NCBI GenBank assembly: GCA_949825065.1
Contig: OX463852.1
Span: forward strand, 20,238,189 to 20,302,188
Length of the DNA stretch: 64,000 bases
Direction of reading: 5' to 3'
Source: Odontocerum albicorne
Lineage: Eukaryota > Arthropoda > Insecta > Trichoptera > Odontoceridae
Shown: one piece after another, positions 57,341 to 64,000 of the stretch
Layout: each line of letters begins with the position of its first letter
How positions within the stretch are numbered: position 1 is the stretch's first letter
Position numbers and translations under genes: made by a program
Notes under the pieces: model-generated
Database searches by the model: none
Seen by the model: only the letters and a program-made list of their open reading frames with translations
What the model was told of the DNA's origin: nothing

Positions 57341-57700
57341 AATTTATTCTATAAATCTACACCTCATTTTATCCTGGCATATTTCGCTACTGACATCCAT
57401 ATACCTCATCATGCATATTCTCTTATTATAAGTAATTCCTAAGCTTCTCGAATTATTTTTGTAAATTTTTCATCATTCATTCTTTCTATATGACCGAACC
57501 ATCTGAATACTCCTTCATCTTAAGCACTGCAACCTCTTTTGAATTTGCATTATTTCCTTGTGTCCTCATTCCTTATTCTGTCACAGATTCTACTCAAAGC
57601 TCTCATTTTTCTTACTTTCATCACTTTTTGCCATGTCTAAGTTTCGCTTGTATATTCTAATGTTGGAACTAATATTCCATTATGAACAGCCAGCTTAAGT
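57340..57700 (-). mobile_element. RTE-like LINE relic
   Basis: Parallels 8935-9320 (TCTTAAGCACTGCAACCTCT, CTCATTCCTTATTCTGTCAC, TTTTTCTTACTTTCATCAC), the antisense of a decayed RTE-type C-terminal region. Confidence 0.5.
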
Positions 57701-57974
57701 TATAACACTATGGTTTTATGTATAAAGAAGATGTTATTTAACCTTAAACCTCAATTAAACTTCTTAATTTACTCAAAATACCCCTTGACAATGTCAATTT
57801 AAAATCTGAAAAAAAAGTTTATCTTTTATTTTTTGTATTTTCAAGATAAACACCTTTTTTCTTTATGTATCATTAAGTTATTTGAAATTCTCACTCTCAA
57901 AAAATATTTAATGGTTTTTATCTTGTATCAACATGGTTAAATAATATGCAATGTACATATTTGTCTTGTTGCAG

Positions 57975-58402
57975 ACGGTATATGTCCAACAGTTCATTAT
58001 TTGATGAATTGGTCGTATTTGCTGAGAAAGATCCATCAGCAAAATGGGCGATTGGTGGCAATGCTCCAGTGATGGCGTCTCGATTTTTAATTGAGGGCTG
58101 TGATGTTCTTCTCGCCTCAAAAATGACCAAAAGACTGAAAGATGCACTCCCAGCTGGTATGAAGGTCGTTGGGGGAGGCGGAGTTGAGAAAGATGATGTT
58201 CATTTGATTTTAGAATATAAAGCTGACATATCTTGGGGCCCTTTTACAGCCCCCAGAGCAAACAGATATATTTTACATAATGATGAGAATAATCCCATGG
58301 TCAGTTCATTAGAGCCTTTTGGGGAATATCTCATGGATTTCAATGCCAATCTTCTAGTTGTTAGTGGTTTGCAAATGATGGACAGTTACCCATTTGCTAA
58401 AG
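57975..58402 (+). CDS. ADPGK: ADP-dependent glucokinase, coding exon 2
   Basis: The acceptor TTGTTGCAG ends at 57974. The first base completes the Glu codon begun in exon 1 and the frame continues as RYMSNSSLFDELV. Family blocks follow: WAIGGNAPVMASRFLIEG (the sugar-binding GGNA motif), HLILEYKADISWG, PRANRYILHNDENN and LLVVSGLQMMDSY. The exon ends in phase 1 at 58402 with donor GTAATA, and the codon is completed in exon 3 to give AKGVREN. A truncated product would result if intron 2 were retained (stop at 58465). Confidence 0.95.
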
Positions 58403-58589
58403 GTAATATTCGTTTACAATTAAGTCACAAATTGTTTTGTACTCGTGTGTTGTGTTCTAAAAACTAAAAAATCATAATATAAACTTTCATTCATACGTGA
58501 ACATACATGAAATAATATGGATGACTCCCATTTTTACGAAATAAAAATTTCAGTAACATTTTTCAGACGAAAATAGCTACTAAGTTGAT

Positions 58590-58870
<281 letters not shown>

Positions 58871-59189
58871 AACATGTGATATGATATGCGCAGCTTTGTG
58901 GTTATCAAAAGGGTCAACATTTTTTAAGTGTTCGTAACAATTTTTGAGTGTAAGAAGGCCTCAATTCATAGTATAGTCAAAATAACATCATTATTTGAGA
59001 AAAAAAATTAATGTTCTTTTAATTCTGAAATTAAAAAAACAACTTTTACTCTATTTTTTCCCATATTCAGTATAATGAAATTTGGTATAGTGAAATATAT
59101 TTTTTGTACCCTTGGTTGCATTGGGATTTAACCTATATTTAAAGTGTTTTTTTTCAATAATAATTCAATAACTAAAAAAATTTTTGCAG

Positions 59190-59890
59190 GTGTACGTGAA
59201 AATCGCCTTCAGAAAATAAAAGAACAAATGATATCTCAAAAAAAGTCCACATTGCTCCATTTTGAAATGGCAAGCTATGTAGAAGTAAAACTGATGTCTG
59301 ATTTAACAACAACAATTATTCCATATTCTGATTCACTTGGAATGAATGAGCAGGAACTAGTCAACTTGTACCATACATTACAGTTTGGAAACATTAGTGT
59401 AGTTGCCGATTCTAATCCTAGAGTCGCTTCTGCATTAGACCAAATGAGAAATGTATTTAAATTAATACGTATCAATAATAAAGATGTGCCTCAAAGTAGA
59501 AAGCTTACAAGAATTCATGTGCATACTTTAGCGTATCAAGCAATAATGACTGTCAAAGGGTCGCCGTGGAAAAAGACTATGGCAGCCGCAGCTAAAGCCT
59601 CTTTAACTGCGCATAGACATGTCTGCGGAACTCAGAATATTCTCCCTTCACAAGTAAGACTCGTAATGGACGATAGTTTTTCAACAACAACAAAAAAGAG
59701 TAAAGCAGAAAGAGTTAGCTTAAACCCTAACCGACCGGTATCATGTTGGGAAGAAAAGTTGAATGTGGAAGAAAATGAACCAGTTCCTGTTCTTATTTGC
59801 GTTGCACCAGTTCTTGTGTGCACCAATGCCCAACAAACAGCTGGGGCTGGTGATAATATTTCAGCTGCTGGACTGGTGTTACAAATTTAG
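59190..59890 (+). CDS. ADPGK: ADP-dependent glucokinase, coding exon 3 (terminal)
   Basis: The acceptor TTTTTGCAG ends at 59189. The exon continues the protein as GVRENRLQKIKEQ and ends at TAG 59888-59890. It contains the LHFEMASYVEVKLM block, SLGMNEQELVNLYH, VHTLAYQAIM, ILPSQVRLV, and the C-terminal catalytic GAGDNIS motif, whose Asp (residue about 477 of 488) is the general base in ADP-dependent sugar kinases. The three exons total 1,467 nt, a multiple of three, close to the usual 490-500 residue length. The frame is uninterrupted, so the gene looks functional. Confidence 0.95.
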
Positions 59891-60603
59891 TCATTCCTTG
59901 TAACAATTTAACAAAATAGTCATTTTTTGCTAGTTACTTATGTGAGAAATACTCTTTTAATAGCAGGCTTAACTTGCCATAACTATAATGAACTGATTTC
60001 TTTTTACCTTAATTAATTATTCCATATACATTTATTATTTAATATTATTCAAAGTTTTTATAAAAATATGCTTTATTGCATGGTGTTTTTTGCATACATT
60101 AGATCAAAATTTGATATTATTTTAATTTTTTTAAAGTTGACTGGAATTTGTGTATATTGACTTATTTTAATATTTTTAATTATGAGTAATAATCTCTTGA
60201 AATTTTCTTTTATGAAATGCAAGATTGATATAATGCATTTAGTTTTGCCATTCCTATACATATTTTGCATTTTTTTAGTTTTTAAGTTTTATGGAGAAGG
60301 CTGATATCACTATGGTCACAGGAATTATCGTACATTTAGGAAAGAATTATGAATTATTGATTTAATATAATGATATAGATGTTTCCTTTGCACATTCCAA
60401 TTTATTTTCACTTTTATTCTGACCAATTTTATATGTGGATTATTGTGTATATTTTTTCATAATTGTATTTATATATACAATGTCTGAAAATGGGCATTTA
60501 TCCAAATTTCTTGATAGAAGAAATATTTGTTTGTTTTTCAATTATACCAATGTTACAATGTGTCATACGAAAATGTATCATGTTTTATAAATCTGATTAA
60601 TGT

Positions 60604-60628
60604 AATAAATTGTTTGAAAATTAATAAA
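60604..60628 (+). terminator. ADPGK polyadenylation signals
   Basis: Two AATAAA hexamers at 60604-60609 and 60623-60628, about 715 bp after the stop, are the first strong candidates that fit the end of a 3' UTR. Other A-rich sites exist, so the exact end is unproven. Confidence 0.45.
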
Positions 60629-60959
60629 ACGTTTATATTTAAAATCTAATCTAGCAAATAACCTACCCTTAAGTATTTCATTACCCTGTATATGGAAGTA
60701 TAAAAACACCTATGACTTTGGTCATCCCTAGTCATCAAAAGTTTTAAATCAGATGATAAATATGCAATTTTATATTCATTTATTTCATTCTTAATACAAG
60801 CAATGGAACTTTCATTAGTTGATGCTGTTCAAGAAAATTAAAAACCAATAACTCGTGTATTACCTAAGGTTTCATCTGGGCTAACCGGATTTGACACGCT
60901 GGCATAGAGAAAAAATTCAACCCTAATCTGAATTAAGGGTTTAGAGAATGCAATTTAAT

Positions 60960-61298
60960 TTAGGCACTTTTAATAAATATGTCAATATCTGAAACCGTCA
61001 TTAAACCCTTCAACAGCCATAAACCTGTTCTTCCATGTATAAATAAGAACAGTTCCTGCCAGTACATTCTATAATAATTATTAAGAACATTTAATAAAGT
61101 TAAACCACTCATCGTTTCTCTAAGACTCATTGTGTATACTAGATTCTGTAGATTTTTTGTGTGCCTCAGAATTATAGCTGAACATGATAGCAAAAACTTA
61201 ATAGAATTAACCACGGATAGGTACCAAATTCTCCAATATCTTTCTGGATCTATTACAGTTCCACTGTTTTCCACTCCAAAATTGTGTATTGCTGTCAA
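60960..61298 (-). CDS. Unrecognised open frame, possible terminal exon
   Basis: About 113 codons are open from a TTG-start position. The frame is actually open back to a TGA near 61336, with no ATG near the front, so if real it is a 3' exon of a minus-strand gene converging on ADPGK. The sequence is hydrophobic and aromatic (RYWRIWYLSVVNSIKFLLSC, LNVLNNYYRMYWQELFLFIH) and lacks low complexity. That is unusual for chance frames here. Possible acceptors on the minus strand (for example ACTTGACAG) have poor pyrimidine tracts. No family recognised; it may be chance or a transposon relic. Confidence 0.25.
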   Translation of the reverse strand: MTAIHNFGVENSGTVIDPERYWRIWYLSVVNSIKFLLSCSAIILRHTKNLQNLVYTMSLRETMSGLTLLNVLNNYYRMYWQELFLFIHGRTGLWLLKGLMTVSDIDIFIKSA

Positions 61299-61639
61299 GT
61301 TGGCTATGAACTTGCGTATTATAAATCAATTTGTGAACTGTTAATAATCTGATAGCAGTTTTAGTAAGATAATAATTGGATAGGTTTTGTGAAATTCCGA
61401 GTCTATCTATTTTCTATGATTGAAACAATTTAAAGCTTTGACAAAATTACTATAAACCTGTCTCTTCTGAAGTCATGATTTTTATTACATAAGATTTTAG
61501 TGTGCAATCCATGAGCTATTTCTAAGAGCTAACTATAGTTTGTTATATTGTATTTTGAAATATTTTTCAAGATAGGAATAACCTGAGTTTTTTTTTATTC
61601 AATTAGTAAGTACTGACTCTGAGATCAAATTATTGTATT

Positions 61640-61825
61640 GTATTAGACTTTTATTGTATACAGTACAACCTGGAAGGTTTATAACCTTACAACCAACCAG
61701 AAATATATTTAAGGGACCTGAAGTGAAAACCAGATTTTTTTTAAATTGGGTAACGGGAGTTGAACCCACAACTTCCATATCAGAAGACAGATGTCTTACT
61801 AACTAGACCATGGATGTCATTAAAT
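61640..61825 (-). repeat. tRNA-derived SINE copy
   Basis: Minus orientation. The plus strand begins GACTTTTATTGTATACAGTA, then CAACCTGG, matching the LINE-A terminus, then CAACCAACCAGAAATAT, linker, and the head complement GGGAGTTGAACCCACAACTT and CTTACTAACTAGACCATGGA. Confidence 0.8.
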
Positions 61826-62205
61826 ATATGTGGGAATGAGCATCAGAGGTAAATTGACTATTTGGTGAATTTTATTAAATTTGCATAGATATAAAGTTTC
61901 AAAATTCTCAAAATATAATTTTACTCACAGTCCATCGGAAAAATAAAAGTAAGAATCCCACCTTTTTATTTTTATCACAAAACTCATTAGTTTTAAATAG
62001 GGAGTAGTGGAATAGAACAGATTATGAAGTGGCCAGTTCCGAGAGTAGCCAAACTAATGGCACTAAAAACAAGAATAATATATTTTGTGGAAGCGTTGTT
62101 GATATGTACACACGCTTGAAAGCTTTTACTTTGAGAATAGATACTATAACTTTATTCAAAGTTTTTAAGTGAGAAAAAAACTTTTCACATGTACTCGTAT
62201 TACTA

Positions 62206-63145
62206 GGCGTATCCAGAAAGTAAGTGTACTGAGGCTCTCACGACCGGATGGATTTTATTTTCGACATGTTGGCTACACTTCCGTGTAGCCTGACTCTTCC
62301 CCTCCGCAACAAGACCGGTTCGAGGTCAGTACGTTGAGAAGTGTCGACGCGACAACACGTTTCGTGAAAAATGTCAATCCAATCTCCCGCCAAGTGCAAA
62401 ATAAATAATGCCGGGCAAGAGTTTTTGAGGCGCTGCAAACTCCATGGAGATGAATTTCTCCGCTCCATCGTTTACTGGAGATGAAACTTGGGTTGCACAC
62501 TACACGCCTGAAACCAAAAGGCAGTCTCAACAGTGGCGTCACACCTCTTCATCCTCCGCCAAAAAGTTCAAAACCACAATTTCAGCCAAGAAAATCATGG
62601 CATCCGTGTTTTGGGACTGTCAAGGCATAATTTTAATTGAATATATGCCTCAAGGGGAGACCATCAACTCTGCAAGATACTGTGAGACCCTAAAAAAATT
62701 GCGGAGGGCGATTCAGAACAAGAGGAGAGGCATGCTGACAAAGGGAGTCTGCCTGCTGCACGACAATGCCAGACCACACACGGCCAACGCCACGAAGGAA
62801 CTGCTCGCCTCGTTTAAATGGGATGTCCTGAACCATCCCGCGCATTCCCCTGACCTAGCACCTTCAGATTACTATCTCTTTACCTCCCTGAAGCTGCACA
62901 TGGGTGGAAAAAGGTTTTCAACCGACGAGGAGGTGGAGAAGGGGACGGAGGGGTTGGCGGAAAACTATTTCGAGGAAGGCATCAAAAAGTTGATACCCCG
63001 CTTCACCACCTGCATTGAGAGGAATGGCGAGTATGTCGAAAAATAGCTTACATATGTACTACGGTAACCACGCAATTTTTTCGTTTAAATAAAAAAAATT
63101 GTAACCTACAAAAATTCAGTATACTTACTTTCTGGATATGCCTCG
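62206..63145 (+). mobile_element. Mariner-like element, N-terminally deleted, copy 2
   Basis: Same family as 29274-30223 in the opposite orientation, TA-flanked (62204-62205, 63146-63147), with the same ends (GGCGTATCCAGAAAGTAAGT). The transposase begins at ATG 62371 with the same missing N-terminal region. An extra T near 62473 shifts the frame just before the first Asp (DETWVAHYTPE), and 12 bp are deleted in the DEEV-EK acidic block near 62933. The C-terminus is intact where copy 1 is shifted (RFTTCIERNGEYVEK). The D34D residues (HDNARPHTA, HSPDLAPSD) are kept. Near the left end, GGCTACACTTCCGTGTAGCC forms a hairpin. Confidence 0.9.
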
Positions 63146-63149
63146 TATA

Positions 63150-63375
63150 TTATTTCATCAGACTGGTTGAGATTAATATTTGTCCCCATAATAAAAAAAT
63201 AAAGAAGAAACTTAGAGGTGAAGAAGGCAGCAAGTTGAGTATGAATGCAGAGGGAAATATGAAAGTAAAATGCAAGAAAAAGTTATACAAATGAAATCGA
63301 CGATAAGAATGGATACGGTTTATCAGAAAAAGGAATGGTTTGTTCAAGATGAAAAGAATGTTTCGAACTGTATGA
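63150..63375. other. Intergenic, no gene recognised
   Basis: AT-rich stretch between the mariner and the terminal LINE relic. No motif recognised. Confidence 0.4.
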
Positions 63376-63379
63376 GAGT

Positions 63380-64000
63380 AGTGATAGTAGAAATAACGGT
63401 GAGTCTGGTACAGTTGAGAATAACGAGCATTTGGAAAATGTGAATAAAATTAATAAACATAAAGTACTAATGGTTGTAAAAATATGAAAAACGGGAAAGC
63501 GTCAGGTTGAGTGAAGTGACAACAGAACTAATAGTGTGTGGGGGGTGAGCAAATGATCAAGTGACTGAAACAGTTTTTCAACGAATATTGAGAATTTGAC
63601 TACACACTGAAAGACTAGAGCAGTGCAAAGGTAGTTCTGTTATAAGTAAGGGTGCAAGAATGGAGTGTGGAAGTTACAGAGCTATTAGCTTACTGAATGT
63701 ATTGAATAAAATGTATGGAAAAAAAATTGATAGTGAGAAGAAAAACTGAAAAGGCCAAAGCTCTAGGTGCTTTTTTAAGTGGAAGAGAATACATGGATCA
63801 GATTTTCTCTTTACGTGTGGTTGTGGAATAAGGTATGGTAAAAAAAAAGAAAAAGGTATGGTAAAAAAAAGAAACTGTATTGTGCATTTTGAAAGCATAT
63901 AACCACGTGATATGAGGAAAGCTATGGAAAATATTTAATCAATATAGTATTGAATGTAAATTAAAATATTGTATCGCAAAATATGGTGGAAGTAGAGTAT
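63380..64000 (+). mobile_element. RTE-like LINE reverse-transcriptase relic, runs off the window
   Basis: In plus-strand broken frames: NMKNGKASG followed by VTTELIVCGG (about 63490), then SVISKGARMECGSYRAISLL and NVLNKMYGK (about 63640), and a GREYMDQIF-like block (about 63790). These match in order the RT blocks LKNGKA-G-DGI-AE, KGD-x-C-NYRGISLL and GR-x-DQIF. Several stops and frame changes are present. Confidence 0.6.

Noticed and set aside
57908..58147. Minus-strand ORFs of 70-79 codons
   Set aside because: They are the antisense of ADPGK exon 2.

Overview
This window is nuclear DNA from an insect: it is very AT-rich, has spliced genes, and is packed with insect-type transposable elements (mariner, piggyBac and hAT relics, Jockey- and RTE-like LINEs, a tRNA-derived SINE and a gypsy-class endogenous retrovirus). 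The order cannot be fixed from sequence alone; a moth or butterfly is a guess.

Host genes are few. (1) A bHLH transcription factor of the delilah/taxi type lies on the minus strand at 27617-28210, with a GC-rich upstream patch at about 28495-28720. (2) ADP-dependent glucokinase (ADPGK) lies on the plus strand as three coding exons (49203-49540, 57975-58402, 59190-59890). They join in frame through consensus GT-AG sites into 488 codons. The 8.4 kb first intron is filled with repeats. (3) An unrecognised minus-strand open frame at 60960-61298 could be a terminal exon, with weak support.

Layout. 1-24 kb: intergenic DNA with LINE fragments, SINE copies, a deleted mariner (12232-13154), tandem arrays (41 bp at 2139, 44 bp x 6 at 10105) and a foldback MITE (2880). 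24.3-24.9 kb: a SINE whose A-rich linker has grown into about 392 bp of pure AT dinucleotides. 27.6-28.7 kb: the bHLH gene. 29.3-30.2 kb: a mariner with an N-terminal deletion, whose sister copy is at 62.2-63.1 kb. 31.4-42.6 kb: a foldback DNA element with arms of about 650 bp, split by a young gypsy/errantivirus-type endogenous retrovirus (32091-41888) that has apparently identical 504 bp LTRs, a GAAC target duplication, gag, pol and env. 42.7-46.7 kb: mariner, LINE and hAT relics and a palindromic MITE. 49.2-60.6 kb: ADPGK. 63.4 kb to the end: an RTE-like LINE relic.

Two things stand out. The retrovirus shows a readable expression programme: a heptamer plus stem-loop -1 frameshift signal between gag and pol, and a splice donor that overlaps the stop of a seven-codon upstream ORF and, on splicing, feeds that ORF into the env frame. 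Inside the ADPGK intron, a small LTR retroelement (54297-56508) carries a histone H2B-like fold in place of gag-pol. A third theme is that the SINE family and one LINE family share the same 3' tail, which suggests that the LINE mobilises the SINE.
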